From the NCBI RefSeq assembly GCF_963422545.1, contig NZ_OY730249.1:1-64000 (forward strand): a stretch of 64,000 nt of DNA, given 5' to 3'. Under the pieces are notes generated by a model. The model made no database searches, had not been told where the DNA came from, and was given only the letters and a program-made list of their open reading frames with translations. This document shows, one piece after another, positions 26,922 to 35,793 of the stretch; within the stretch, counting starts at the first letter, position 1; every line of letters starts with the position of its first letter. The translations under genes and the position numbers were made by a program. This DNA comes from an uncultured Flavobacterium sp. Lineage in GTDB: Bacteria > Bacteroidota > Bacteroidia > Flavobacteriales > Flavobacteriaceae.

Positions 26922-27022
26922 ATTGCTTTTATACGTAAAAAATAATTAAATCTTAAAAAGTTCGTGATTCTTCTCTGTTAGTAATTGGATAATATTATTT
27001 TTGGTGAAAATTTTACCTGCAA

Positions 27023-28339
27023 ATGATTTCTCTTTTCGACATTTCTCTTCAATTAAACGGTTTTCCAATAAAGAAAGCTAAAGCCGAATTGAACCAAATC
27101 GTAAATTTATCTGAAGAAGATTCTGTTATTTTTCTTCAGAATAAAAAAAAAGAAATTGTCGATTTCCATTTAAAAAATAATCCTTTCTATCAGGAATTAA
27201 CTGGGAATTCGAAAGATTGGAAATGGGAAGATTTACCAATTCTAAACAAACAAAATTTACAAAAACCTCTCAAAGAAAGACTTTCAAACGGTTATACTTT
27301 AAAAAACGCTTACCTCAACAAAACCTCAGGATCCAGCGGAACTCCGTTTGTTTTTGCAAAAGACAAATATTCGCACGCTTTAACCTGGGCATCAAATATT
27401 ATGCGTTTTGGCTGGTTTGATATTGATTTTAATCATTCGTATCAGGCTCGTTTTTATGGAATTCCGATGGATTTTATTGGATATCATAAAGAGCGTTTTA
27501 AAGATTTTTTAGGCGGTCGTTTTCGATTTCCCGTTTTTGATTTATCTGATGAAATTTTGGAAAAATTTCTGAGAAAATTCAAAACGAAAAAATTCGATTA
27601 CCTCAACGGTTATACGAGTTCGATTGTTTTATTTGCTAAGTATTTAGAAAGGAAAAATATCATATTAAAAGAAATTTGTCCAACCTTAAAGGCTTGTTTT
27701 GTTACTTCAGAAATGCTTTTTGAATCGGATAAAAAACTCCTGGAAAGACAATTTGGTATTCCGATTATCAATGAATATGGAGCTTCAGAACTTGATTTGA
27801 TTGCTTTTGAAAATACAAAAGGTGAATGGCAAATTAACGCTGAAACATTGTTTGTCGAAATTTTAGATGAAAATAATAATGTTCTTCCTTACGGGAAAGA
27901 AGGCCGAATTGTGATTACTTCTCTCTTCAACAAAGCAAATCCTTTTATAAGATATGAAATTGGCGACATCGGAATTCTCGATGAAAAAAGTACACCACAA
28001 AAACCGATTCTAAAAAAATTAATTGGAAGAACAAATGATGTTGCGCTTTTACCAAGCGGGAAAAAATCTCCCGGTTTGACGTTCTATTATGTAACCAAAA
28101 GTATTATTGAAGATGATGGAAACGTAAAAGAATTTATCATCAAACAAATGCAATTGGATACTTTTGAGATTGAATATGTTGCTGAAAAAGAATTAGATTC
28201 TGCACAAATTCAGAAAATAAAAGAAGCTATTGCATTGTATCTCGAACCCAATTTAAACTTCACTTTTACCCGAAAAACAGTTCTGGAAAGAACCAATCGA
28301 GGAAAATTAAAGCAATTTAAATCTTACTTAATAATATAA
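27023..28339 (+). CDS. PaaK/CapK-like adenylate-forming ligase
   Basis: This 438-aa protein has the adenylate-forming loop TSGSSGTPFVF near residue 105. Later it has INEYGASELDLIAFE near residue 252 (the aromatic-Gly-Ala-Ser-Glu motif) and FIRYEIGDIG near residue 312, as in phenylacetate-CoA ligase and CapK proteins. CapK-type members often work in capsule or lipid-linked sugar modification. The surface polysaccharide cluster begins about 750 bp further on. The substrate is not known. Confidence 0.88.
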   Translation: MISLFDISLQLNGFPIKKAKAELNQIVNLSEEDSVIFLQNKKKEIVDFHLKNNPFYQELTGNSKDWKWEDLPILNKQNLQKPLKERLSNGYTLKNAYLNKTSGSSGTPFVFAKDKYSHALTWASNIMRFGWFDIDFNHSYQARFYGIPMDFIGYHKERFKDFLGGRFRFPVFDLSDEILEKFLRKFKTKKFDYLNGYTSSIVLFAKYLERKNIILKEICPTLKACFVTSEMLFESDKKLLERQFGIPIINEYGASELDLIAFENTKGEWQINAETLFVEILDENNNVLPYGKEGRIVITSLFNKANPFIRYEIGDIGILDEKSTPQKPILKKLIGRTNDVALLPSGKKSPGLTFYYVTKSIIEDDGNVKEFIIKQMQLDTFEIEYVAEKELDSAQIQKIKEAIALYLEPNLNFTFTRKTVLERTNRGKLKQFKSYLII

Positions 28340-28348
28340 ATAAAATCT

Positions 28349-28356
28349 TACATTTG
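28349..28356 (+). promoter_or_regulatory. Candidate -7 box for the ORF6N gene
   Basis: TACATTTG matches TAnnTTTG and ends 20 bp before the ORF6N ATG, just after the ligase stop. It suggests separate control of the ORF6N gene. Confidence 0.55.
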
Positions 28357-28376
28357 TTTTTATTAATTAAAAACTT

Positions 28377-28898
28377 ATGGACGATCAATCTTTACTTTCT
28401 GAAGAAACAATTTCAAACAAAATATATTTTATTCGCGGTCAAAAAGTAATGCTTGATCGTGATTTGGCTTTACTTTATGGGATTGAGACCAGAGTTTTAA
28501 AACAGGCTGTTAAAAGAAATATCTCCAGATTTCCTGAGGATTTTATGTTTGAACTATCACAAACTGAATTTAATAACTTGATATCACAAACTGTGACATC
28601 AAGTTGGGGAGGAATTCGAAAAACACCTTCTGTTTTTACTGAACATGGAGTTCTAATGCTATCAAGCGTTTTAAAAAGCGACAAAGCAATTCAAACCAAT
28701 ATTCAAATTATGCGTATTTTCACGAAAGTGAGACAAATGCTTTTGGACACAACAGAAATAAAAGTTGATATTTTACAGATTCAAAAGAAGTTAGAGAATC
28801 ACGATAAAAACATTGAATTGGTTTTTTCATATCTGGACGAATTGACAGAAAAAAAAGAAGACGGAAGTGAAAGAGTAAAAATTGGATATAAAAAATAA
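28377..28898 (+). CDS. ORF6N-domain DNA-binding protein
   Basis: This 173-aa protein has an ORF6N (KilA-N-related) domain over about residues 12-100: KIYFIRGQKVMLDRDLALLY, VLKQAVKRNISRFPEDFMFEL, then LISQTVTSSWGG and FTEHGVLMLSSVLKS. The tail (about 100-150) is a coiled coil (DILQIQKKLENHDKNIELVF). ORF6N proteins come from phages and plasmids and are thought to bind DNA. The codons for residues 67-76, around LISQTVTSS, form a palindrome (28575-28605) related to four palindromes after the gene. It may regulate itself or be part of a mobile repeat system; both ideas are inference. Confidence 0.92.
   Translation: MDDQSLLSEETISNKIYFIRGQKVMLDRDLALLYGIETRVLKQAVKRNISRFPEDFMFELSQTEFNNLISQTVTSSWGGIRKTPSVFTEHGVLMLSSVLKSDKAIQTNIQIMRIFTKVRQMLLDTTEIKVDILQIQKKLENHDKNIELVFSYLDELTEKKEDGSERVKIGYKK
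28575..28605. repeat. Palindrome copy 1, inside the ORF6N coding sequence
   Basis: A 31-bp near-palindrome with arms AACTTGAT and ATCAAGTT around the core ATCACAAACTGTGAC. Read in frame it encodes NLISQTVTSS, part of the ORF6N signature. The core is one member of the RTCRCAAATTGYGAY family found four more times in the next 480 bp. Confidence 0.85.
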
Positions 28899-28908
28899 TA
28901 AGTTCTTC

Positions 28909-28929
28909 AAGGTCACAAATTGTGATCTT
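28909..28929. repeat. Palindrome copy 2 behind the ORF6N gene
   Basis: AAGGTCACAAATTGTGATCTT, 21 bp, with the core GTCACAAATTGTGAT. It begins 10 bp after the ORF6N stop. In one frame the core reads RSQIV, like the ORF6N signature. Confidence 0.8.
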
Positions 28930-28931
28930 AA

Positions 28932-28964
28932 AAACTTGATATCGCAAATTGCGACATCAAGTTT
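28932..28964. repeat. Palindrome copy 3 behind the ORF6N gene
   Basis: A 33-bp palindrome with arms AAACTTGAT and ATCAAGTTT and the core ATCGCAAATTGCGAC. It is the closest relative of the coding copy: the same arms with a GC-compensated core. Translated, it would read NLISQIATSS. Confidence 0.85.
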
Positions 28965-29004
28965 CTCCAAATATTCCAGTATTAAACAAAAAGTATTAGC
29001 GTTA

Positions 29005-29039
29005 AAAATTGGAGGTCACAAATTGTGATCTCCAATTTT
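29005..29039. repeat. Palindrome copy 4 behind the ORF6N gene
   Basis: A 35-bp palindrome with arms AAAATTGGAG and CTCCAATTTT around GTCACAAATTGTGAT. The core is shared with copy 2 but the arms are different and still complementary. This points to selection for a hairpin or a two-fold binding site. Confidence 0.85.
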
Positions 29040-29046
29040 GAATGAA

Positions 29047-29081
29047 ATTCTTCAAGGTCGCAAATTGCGACCTTGAAGAAT
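29047..29081. repeat. Palindrome copy 5 behind the ORF6N gene
   Basis: A 35-bp palindrome with arms ATTCTTCAAG and CTTGAAGAAT and the core GTCGCAAATTGCGAC. It ends 1 bp before the stop codon of the convergent GT2 gene, so it could also form a hairpin at the 3' end of that transcript, although no T run follows. Confidence 0.85.
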
Positions 29082-29082
29082 A

Positions 29083-29850
29083 CTAAACTTTCTTTATATA
29101 TCTTGGTTTTATAACCAACTGAGTAAATAAAAATCGTATCATCAATAAAACAGAAGACACTAAATTAAAATCATGAAAATCTCGATAAACACCAAAATTG
29201 TGTTTTATCAATTTGAATTTTGAAGATGAAATAGAGTCTTTTCTTATTCTATAAAAAGCCAAAGGTTCAGGAACTGGTTTTGTTTCTTTGATTTGTTTTA
29301 AAATCGTAAGCCATAAACGCCAATCTTGTCTTTTTTGAGTCGCTGTAATTACAATTTTTCCAAAGTAATCAGCATCATAAATGGCAGTTAAATTGCCCAC
29401 ATAATTGCAAAAAAACAATTGATTGTACGTTAAATTTAATGGTGCTCCAACTCTTCTGTTTAAATTATTTCCTTCTTCATCTATACAATCATAAAAACTA
29501 AAAGTGAACGGCAAATTATTATCTTTTAAAAACTGAATCTGCTTTTCTAATTTTGTTGAAAACCATAAATCATCAGCATCTAAATAGGCGATATATTTTC
29601 CGGTTGCTTTTTCTAAAGCCACATTTCGTGCAAAGCCATTTCCTGAATTTTTTGCTAACCGAAACAGTTTAATTCTGCTGTCTTTTTCAGCAAAATCATT
29701 TATTATTTTAACTGTATTGTCAGTTGAAGCATCATCGACCAAAATCATTTCCCAATTTTGATAAATTTGATTTTTAACTGATTGCAAAGTCAATCCAATG
29801 AACTTTTCAGTATTATACGTAGGTACTATAATAGATACTAGCTCGCTCAT
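29083..29850 (-). CDS. Glycosyltransferase family 2
   Basis: This 255-aa GT-A enzyme starts MSELVSIIVPTYNTEKFIGL. It has the nucleotide-binding DDASTDNT near residue 39 and the metal-binding DxD-type YLDADDLW near residue 92. The C-terminal half is basic with no membrane helix, so it is likely peripheral to the cytoplasmic membrane. Its ATG overlaps the stop of the glycosylphosphotransferase gene (TAATG-type overlap). It probably adds a sugar to the lipid-linked repeat unit. Confidence 0.94.
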   Translation of the reverse strand: MSELVSIIVPTYNTEKFIGLTLQSVKNQIYQNWEMILVDDASTDNTVKIINDFAEKDSRIKLFRLAKNSGNGFARNVALEKATGKYIAYLDADDLWFSTKLEKQIQFLKDNNLPFTFSFYDCIDEEGNNLNRRVGAPLNLTYNQLFFCNYVGNLTAIYDADYFGKIVITATQKRQDWRLWLTILKQIKETKPVPEPLAFYRIRKDSISSSKFKLIKHNFGVYRDFHDFNLVSSVLLMIRFLFTQLVIKPRYIKKV

Positions 29851-31217
29851 TAATATGCTTTTTTATCGCCTTTAAAAATATTGATCATTGTTTGAGAAAT
29901 TATTTTTAAATCTAAAATAAGAGACCAGTTTTCGATATAAAAAACATCAAATTTTATTCTGTTAACCATATCTCTTTCTTCAATAATTTCTCCTCTAAAA
30001 CCACTTACCTGCGCTAAACCGGTAATTCCAGGTTTAACACAATGACGGATCATGTATTTTTTTACTTTATTTCCGTATTCTTTCTTCTGTGACCAAAGAT
30101 GTGGTCTTGGGCCTACAACTGACATGTCTCCTAATAAAACATTTACAAATTGAGGCAATTCGTCTATACTGGTTTTTCGCATAAATTTGCCAACCATAGT
30201 AACACGCGGATCATTTTTTGAAGCTCCTTTTTCCGTTGTTTTATTGATTTTCATCGAACGAAATTTATAACATACAAATTCATTTTCATCCATTCCGGGT
30301 CTTCCTTGCTTAAAAAAAACAGGCCCTTTAGATTCCAGTTTTATTAAAATTGCTAAAAGAGGACCTAACCATGATAGGATAAAAACAATTACTACAATAG
30401 AAAAACAAATATCAAAGGATCTTTTAAATAATTTTACTGCAGGCTCGTTCAGCATTGTTTGCTTTAGCGAAAGTACGGGGAAGAAATCATAATAATCGAT
30501 CTTTAAATTCTTTGAAAAAATCTCTTTTGTATCCGGAATAAACTTTATGGTTTTGTTGTTTTCATCTGCAAAATCAATTAGGTCTTTCAAATAACTATTA
30601 GACACTTCATGTAAAGAACAATAAATTTCGTCTACAAGATTCTCAATTACAAACGGTTTTAAATCATTCAATTTTCCCACAACTTCCTGATTTGTTTTCT
30701 TATCTGAAAAATAGCCCAAAAAACGATATCCATAATCTTTTCTTGTTTCAAAAAGATTTTTTAATCGAATTGCTTCTGATGTAAAACCTATAATTACGGC
30801 TGTTCTGTAATTACTACCCGTTATTATTCGGTATTTTTTTAAATAAAAATTTAATAAAAACTTAAAAATCGTTACTAATGCTACCACTAAGAATATAAAG
30901 GTAACAATCGCCGTTTCGCTAAAAATATCCTGCTTTGAAAATGGAAAAAAAACAATTACTATTAAAAGAAACAGTATTCCTTGTTTGAGTATTTTTGAAG
31001 CAATCTGAATTGGCGTTGTAAATCGATAAACATCATAGAATTTAATAAAAAAAGCTATTAAACCCCATCCTATATATTGATATAATATGTATATTAAAAT
31101 ATTATAAACCAGTTCTTTAAACACGAAAAAATTCAAAATAGCAATAACCATCAGATCGATTAAAATACTAATTGGTCTGATATATTTTGAGTATCTTCCT
31201 GTTTGAAACGCGGTCAT
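29850..31217 (-). CDS. Polyprenyl glycosylphosphotransferase (WcaJ/WbaP type)
   Basis: This 455-aa protein has about four N-terminal membrane helices, a central Rossmann-like CoA-binding-type region, and a C-terminal bacterial sugar transferase domain. The last contains KRSFDICFSIVVIVF near residue 264, FKQGRPGMDENEF, FRSMKIN, TSIDELPQFVNVLLGDMS and the signature VGPRPHLW. Such enzymes move a sugar-1-phosphate from a nucleotide sugar to undecaprenyl phosphate and start repeat-unit synthesis in the membrane. Confidence 0.95.
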   Translation of the reverse strand: MTAFQTGRYSKYIRPISILIDLMVIAILNFFVFKELVYNILIYILYQYIGWGLIAFFIKFYDVYRFTTPIQIASKILKQGILFLLIVIVFFPFSKQDIFSETAIVTFIFLVVALVTIFKFLLNFYLKKYRIITGSNYRTAVIIGFTSEAIRLKNLFETRKDYGYRFLGYFSDKKTNQEVVGKLNDLKPFVIENLVDEIYCSLHEVSNSYLKDLIDFADENNKTIKFIPDTKEIFSKNLKIDYYDFFPVLSLKQTMLNEPAVKLFKRSFDICFSIVVIVFILSWLGPLLAILIKLESKGPVFFKQGRPGMDENEFVCYKFRSMKINKTTEKGASKNDPRVTMVGKFMRKTSIDELPQFVNVLLGDMSVVGPRPHLWSQKKEYGNKVKKYMIRHCVKPGITGLAQVSGFRGEIIEERDMVNRIKFDVFYIENWSLILDLKIISQTMINIFKGDKKAY

Positions 31218-31235
31218 AAATTACCTTTTCTAAAA

Positions 31236-32219
31236 CTATTTTATATAATCCGAAAAATCTTTATGTTCTTCTTTTGAAAGCTCTTCTTTAGAAAGTGATT
31301 TAAAATAGTCGTACGTAATTTTCATTCCTTCAGAACGATTTACTTTTGCTTCCCAACCCAATAATTCTTTTGCCTTTGTTGTATCCGGCTGACGTTGCAA
31401 CGGATCATTTATTGGTAAAGGATGGTATACTACTTTTTGATTCGTTCCTGTTAGTTTAATAATTTCTTCGGCAAAATCTTTAATTGTGATTTCGTCTGGA
31501 TTTCCAATATTTACAGGATAAACATAATCTGAATGCAATAATCTAAAGATACCTTCAACCTGATCATCTACATAACAAAAAGAGCGTGTCTGCATTCCGT
31601 CTCCAAAAATTGTTAAATCTTCACCACGAAGTGCCTGACCAATAAAGGCAGGAATTACACGTCCGTCGTTTAAACGCATTCTTGGTCCGTAAGTATTAAA
31701 AATACGCACTATTCTGGTTTCTACACCATGAAAAGTATGGTACGCCATTGTAATGGATTCCTGAAAACGTTTTGCTTCGTCATAAACTCCTCTTGGTCCA
31801 ATTGTATTCACGTTTCCGTAATATTCTTCCGTTTGAGGATGAACAAGCGGATCTCCATAAACTTCAGAGGTTGAAGCGATCAAAATTCTGGCTTTTTTAA
31901 CTCTCGCCAGACCTAATAAATTATGTGTTCCCAGTGATCCAACTTTTAAGGTTTGAATTGGAATTTTTAAATAATCTATAGGACTCGCAGGTGAAGCAAA
32001 ATGCAAAATGTAATCTAAATCACCTGGAATATGAACAAACTTGGTAATGTCGTGATGGTAAAACTCAAAGTGTTCCAGTTTGAATAAATGCTCAATGTTT
32101 TTAAGATCGCCTGTAATCAAATTATCCATTCCGATAACATAATAACCTTCTTTAATAAAACGATCGCACAAATGTGATCCTAAAAAACCCGCCGCTCCGG
32201 TAATAAGTATTCTTTTCAT
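31236..32219 (-). CDS. UDP-glucuronate decarboxylase-like SDR (UDP-xylose synthase)
   Basis: This 327-aa extended short-chain dehydrogenase starts MKRILITGAAGFLGSHLCDR with the NAD-binding GxxGxxG. It has STSEVYGDPLVHPQ near residue 119 and the active-site YDEAKR near residue 150. The E-x-Y-G-N-V-N context and NTYGPRM/GRVIPAF blocks match UXS, which turns UDP-glucuronate into UDP-xylose. I start at MKRILIT, since the 16 upstream codons are not family-like. It supplies a nucleotide sugar for the adjacent glycosyltransferases. Confidence 0.92.
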   Translation of the reverse strand: MKRILITGAAGFLGSHLCDRFIKEGYYVIGMDNLITGDLKNIEHLFKLEHFEFYHHDITKFVHIPGDLDYILHFASPASPIDYLKIPIQTLKVGSLGTHNLLGLARVKKARILIASTSEVYGDPLVHPQTEEYYGNVNTIGPRGVYDEAKRFQESITMAYHTFHGVETRIVRIFNTYGPRMRLNDGRVIPAFIGQALRGEDLTIFGDGMQTRSFCYVDDQVEGIFRLLHSDYVYPVNIGNPDEITIKDFAEEIIKLTGTNQKVVYHPLPINDPLQRQPDTTKAKELLGWEAKVNRSEGMKITYDYFKSLSKEELSKEEHKDFSDYIK

Positions 32220-32266
32220 AATGATTTTATTGAACCTTTGTTTTTGATAATCTCTGCAAATATGCA

Positions 32267-32274
32267 CAAATGTA
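32267..32274 (-). promoter_or_regulatory. Candidate -7 box for the UXS-GT operon
   Basis: TACATTTG on the minus strand matches TAnnTTTG 47 bp before the UXS start at 32219. It could drive the three-gene unit UXS, glycosylphosphotransferase and GT2. Confidence 0.55.
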
Positions 32275-32389
32275 ATAAAATATCTGACCTTTTAAATTCG
32301 CTAAAAAATTTACTAAAACAGTGATTAATTTTTTTTAATCTATTATCAATTGGTTTATTCTACTTTTACAAAACTAAATTTTACTTGTT

Positions 32390-33466
32390 TTGAGAGTTGT
32401 ACATGTTGTTGAAGCACTTGAAGGCGGCGTTTATACTTATTTTAAAGATTTGTCGACTTTCTTTGGAAATAAGGAGGTAAACAAAAACGTAGAAACGACT
32501 GTTATTTACAGCGGTAATAGAAAAGGGATTGATCCTTCGAGAATAAAATCTGATTTTTCAGATGGTATTACCTTGATTCACATTAATATGGTTCGGGAGA
32601 TTGTGCCTTTTCAGGATTTAAAATCTGTTTTTAAACTCAAAAAAGAACTCAAAAAAATCGATCCGGATATCATTCATCTTCATTCTTCAAAAGCAGGTGT
32701 TTTGGGCCGAATTGCTTGTTTTTTTCTGTTCAAAAAGAAGAAAGTATTTTATACGCCTCATGGTTATGCTTTTTTAAGAACTGATATTTCAAATCCTTCC
32801 AAAAAATTATATTCGGCAATTGAAAAAAACTTCCAACGTTTTTTTGGAGGCACAATTGTTGCCTGCGGCGATACTGAATTTGAAATTGCTCAAAAAATCG
32901 GGCCTTCAGAATTAATTCGCAACGGCGTTGATATTCCTGAAATCCGTCAGCATTATTTACCTCATCAAAACACAAAATTAACGGTTGGAATTGCTGGAAG
33001 AATTACAGCCGCCAGAAATCCTGAATTGTTTAATAAAATTGCATTACGCTTTCCTGATTATAATTTTGTTTGGATTGGCGACGGAGAATTAAACCATTTA
33101 ATTACAGCTCCAAACATTCAAATTACTGGCTGGATCTTAGATAAAAATATTGTTTTTAAAGCATTAAATTCAATAGATATTTACCTTCAAACTTCTCTTT
33201 GGGAAGGTTTACCCATTGCGGTTTTAGAAGCAATGGTTTTAGAAAAACCCATAATTTCGACCAATATTATTGGTAATAAAGATGTTGTTGTTCACAATCG
33301 AACCGGGTTTTTATTTGATGACATCGAGGAATTAAATGAATATTTTGAAGTTTTAAACGACAATCAAAAACGAATTTCTTTTGGTCAAAATGCCTTGAAA
33401 AGATGTGAAGATTTATTCGATAAAAATCAAAATTTTAAACAGCTTCTGGATCTTTACCAGAAATAA
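32390..33466 (+). CDS. Glycosyltransferase family 4, TTG start
   Basis: This 358-aa GT-B enzyme starts MRVVHVVEALEGGVYTYFKD from a TTG codon; no ATG or GTG is better placed upstream. HLHSSKAGVLGRI near residue 95 and the donor-binding C-terminal stretch LQTSLWEGLPIAVLEAMVLE near residue 267 fit family 4. It is the only plus-strand gene in the polysaccharide cluster. Its last 32 bases overlap the polymerase gene on the other strand, an arrangement that can cause transcriptional interference. Confidence 0.93.
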   Translation: MRVVHVVEALEGGVYTYFKDLSTFFGNKEVNKNVETTVIYSGNRKGIDPSRIKSDFSDGITLIHINMVREIVPFQDLKSVFKLKKELKKIDPDIIHLHSSKAGVLGRIACFFLFKKKKVFYTPHGYAFLRTDISNPSKKLYSAIEKNFQRFFGGTIVACGDTEFEIAQKIGPSELIRNGVDIPEIRQHYLPHQNTKLTVGIAGRITAARNPELFNKIALRFPDYNFVWIGDGELNHLITAPNIQITGWILDKNIVFKALNSIDIYLQTSLWEGLPIAVLEAMVLEKPIISTNIIGNKDVVVHNRTGFLFDDIEELNEYFEVLNDNQKRISFGQNALKRCEDLFDKNQNFKQLLDLYQK

Positions 33467-34739
33467 TTTTTGACTGGAGCCAATAACTCGCAAAAATCGA
33501 TGACCACAAACCGCTAAAAGCAATTCCGTCGAATTGAAGTAAAAAATCATCTGTTAAATTTGAAGTGAAAAAAATCAGAAAAAACGAAAATATAATCGCA
33601 TTTTTTAGATCATAGCCCAAATAGCCAATCGTAAACATATAAAGCAAAGCAACAATTGGCCCTAAAATTCCAAACTTAAGCAAAAAATCAAGAAACTGAT
33701 TGTGTGTCGGAAATTTATATTTAGCCAAAAAAAGCTGATTTGTTGCTGCATAATACTTAAATAATTCCGGTTTTCCATCAGACGCTCCTACTCCAAAAGG
33801 AAGATTTTTTATAGATAATTCCCAAGCTGATTTCCAGATTGAAACTCTTGTTACCAAAGAATTATAGACCTTAATTTCAGGATGATCAATTTCGTCTAAC
33901 TTCCCTACTTTATCCATATATGCAAAAGTTACTGTCGAGTATTTTTCTTTCATGTATGGATTATTCTGAACGAAGAAAAACATAATTCCGCCTAATAAAA
34001 CCAAAGTTGCAACAGCCGCGATCGCCATCTTTTTCAGGCTGAATTTATTTTTAAACTCAAACACGAAAACAATAATAAATCCTGCCAAGACATTAACCAG
34101 TGCCATTCTTGTATTTACAAAAAGAACAAAGAAAAATGACAAGAGAAAAATGACAAGCCGACCTGCTTTAATTGCTATTTTTTCATTTTTATAAAAACTA
34201 TAAAAAACGAAATACAAAGCACAAACCGAAACAAATGCCAAATGCATATTTAACTCCGGTGCATGAATACCAATACTGTCCGCAAACTTATATCCTATTT
34301 CAAATAGATCAACTCCGTCTGCGTATTTTGCAATCAATTCAGGATAAACAACATTAAATCTAATCAAAAAGAAGAGCATTATGATAGTTGTTGCAATACA
34401 ATAAATCTGTGTTAGTTTTAAAAATTTTACACGCTGATAATTTCCAATAATAAAAATTGGAAACAACAGTAAAGAAATACTCTTTTCTATAGCTTTTAAT
34501 CCTTTCAAAAAAGAATCATTATTCCAAAAAAGCAGTAATTCCAATAAAATTGGTGAAGCAATACAAGCGATTAAAATGAATGATGTTTTATTGAATTTCA
34601 TTTTTTTTGCGAAAACCAAACAAAAGACTCCAAACAAAATAATAAGAAGCGAACACGGTTTTCTAAAAATCATCGCAATCGCGATCAGGCTCAAAAAAAC
34701 ATTGAATATTTTATTGAAGTTCTTTTCGGAAATATTCAT
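33435..34739 (-). CDS. O-antigen ligase/polymerase-like membrane protein (Wzy-type)
   Basis: This 434-aa protein has about eleven membrane helices and one large periplasmic loop (about residues 260-345). The motif FGVGASDG and PTHNQFLDFLLKFG follow near residues 310-345, the pattern of the O-antigen ligase (WaaL/Wzy) superfamily. It would polymerise repeat units or attach the polymer at the periplasmic face. I take the ATG at 34739, not the TTG four codons earlier. Its start overlaps the neighbouring membrane-protein gene by 29 bp. Confidence 0.88.
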   Translation of the reverse strand: MNISEKNFNKIFNVFLSLIAIAMIFRKPCSLLIILFGVFCLVFAKKMKFNKTSFILIACIASPILLELLLFWNNDSFLKGLKAIEKSISLLLFPIFIIGNYQRVKFLKLTQIYCIATTIIMLFFLIRFNVVYPELIAKYADGVDLFEIGYKFADSIGIHAPELNMHLAFVSVCALYFVFYSFYKNEKIAIKAGRLVIFLLSFFFVLFVNTRMALVNVLAGFIIVFVFEFKNKFSLKKMAIAAVATLVLLGGIMFFFVQNNPYMKEKYSTVTFAYMDKVGKLDEIDHPEIKVYNSLVTRVSIWKSAWELSIKNLPFGVGASDGKPELFKYYAATNQLFLAKYKFPTHNQFLDFLLKFGILGPIVALLYMFTIGYLGYDLKNAIIFSFFLIFFTSNLTDDFLLQFDGIAFSGLWSSIFASYWLQSKIISGKDPEAV

Positions 34740-35775
34740 AGTATAACGCAAAATAAATTAATGGAAAAATACCTATTTTATGACGTACGGCGGTTCCTAA
34801 ATCTGGTTCAAAAACACCCTGGACAATAAAAAACGAAAAAATAATCAATAAAATTAAAAGCTCTTTTGGGTATCTTTTTCGCTCTTTTAAACATTTAGAA
34901 AATCGGACAAGCAAGATGTAAAACAAAAAAAGCTGCCAGATTATAAAAGTAATAATTTGTGGAGAAAAGATATGTTTTAATCCGTTTACGGGAATGTTAA
35001 CGGTAAAAAAGCCATAAAAAATACTGACAACTTCTCCATACCAGGTATCTGTTTTTACAGGCGAAATTATAATAGAATTGGCATCTGAAGAACCAACTCT
35101 ATCGCTATTTACAACTTCTCGGCTAATTTCAGAAAGGTATTTCCCTTTTATAATTCCGTGACTAAAAGATAAAAAAATGGCGATCAATAAACCATAAAAA
35201 ATAGTCCTTACGGTTTTATTCTTAAACGTTATTAGACTCAACAAATACATTCCGCCGCCGATAATTGGAATCAAAGCATAATACGGACGATAAAAAACAC
35301 CAAAAATCAACAATAAAATAATAATGTATACAATTGTTTTCTTTAACGAAATTTGTTCGTTTAAACACAGAAAAACAATTGGAGAAACATATAAAAAAGT
35401 AATAAACTCTTTTGACGGCATTGACATAAAAATGGCAATCATCAAAATTCCCATATAAACGAGAATGTTCTTAATATTGATTTTTTCGAAATTATCCGGA
35501 ATTCCTATTTTGTACAACACAAACATTAAAACGGGAAACTGGATTAAAGCAATTACTGGAAAAGGCAAATAACGAAATCCTGAAATTTTATATAATAAAA
35601 TAGTAAGCGGATAACTTCCGAAATAACCAATTTCGTTTCCTTTATCATACGCTATAATCGCGGCGTCATAAAAAAACTTAGGAGGCAAGACAAAATATGC
35701 AGCAAAAGCTACAACCAAATTGGCTGCGGCAATAAGCCAAAATGCTGCTTTATTTTTCCTGATTCTCATTTGCAT
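34711..35775 (-). CDS. Polytopic membrane protein, possible second polymerase
   Basis: A 354-aa protein with about nine to ten membrane helices and an ending (EPDLGTAVRHKIGIFPLIYFA) like uncharacterised repeat-unit polymerases or EpsG-type proteins of Bacteroidota. No catalytic motif is certain. Its place between a flippase and an O-antigen-ligase-like gene, with overlapping frames, says it works in the same pathway. If it is a polymerase, the neighbour may instead be the ligase. An ATG two codons later (35769) is an equally good start. Confidence 0.78.
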   Translation of the reverse strand: MQMRIRKNKAAFWLIAAANLVVAFAAYFVLPPKFFYDAAIIAYDKGNEIGYFGSYPLTILLYKISGFRYLPFPVIALIQFPVLMFVLYKIGIPDNFEKINIKNILVYMGILMIAIFMSMPSKEFITFLYVSPIVFLCLNEQISLKKTIVYIIILLLIFGVFYRPYYALIPIIGGGMYLLSLITFKNKTVRTIFYGLLIAIFLSFSHGIIKGKYLSEISREVVNSDRVGSSDANSIIISPVKTDTWYGEVVSIFYGFFTVNIPVNGLKHIFSPQIITFIIWQLFLFYILLVRFSKCLKERKRYPKELLILLIIFSFFIVQGVFEPDLGTAVRHKIGIFPLIYFALYYEYFRKELQ

Positions 35776-35793
35776 TTTATGATTCTATTTTTC

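Noticed and set aside
28575..29081. Possible CRISPR array
   Set aside because: The five units are palindromes of varying length and spacing with no constant spacer size and no cas genes nearby. They fit a palindromic repeat family better.
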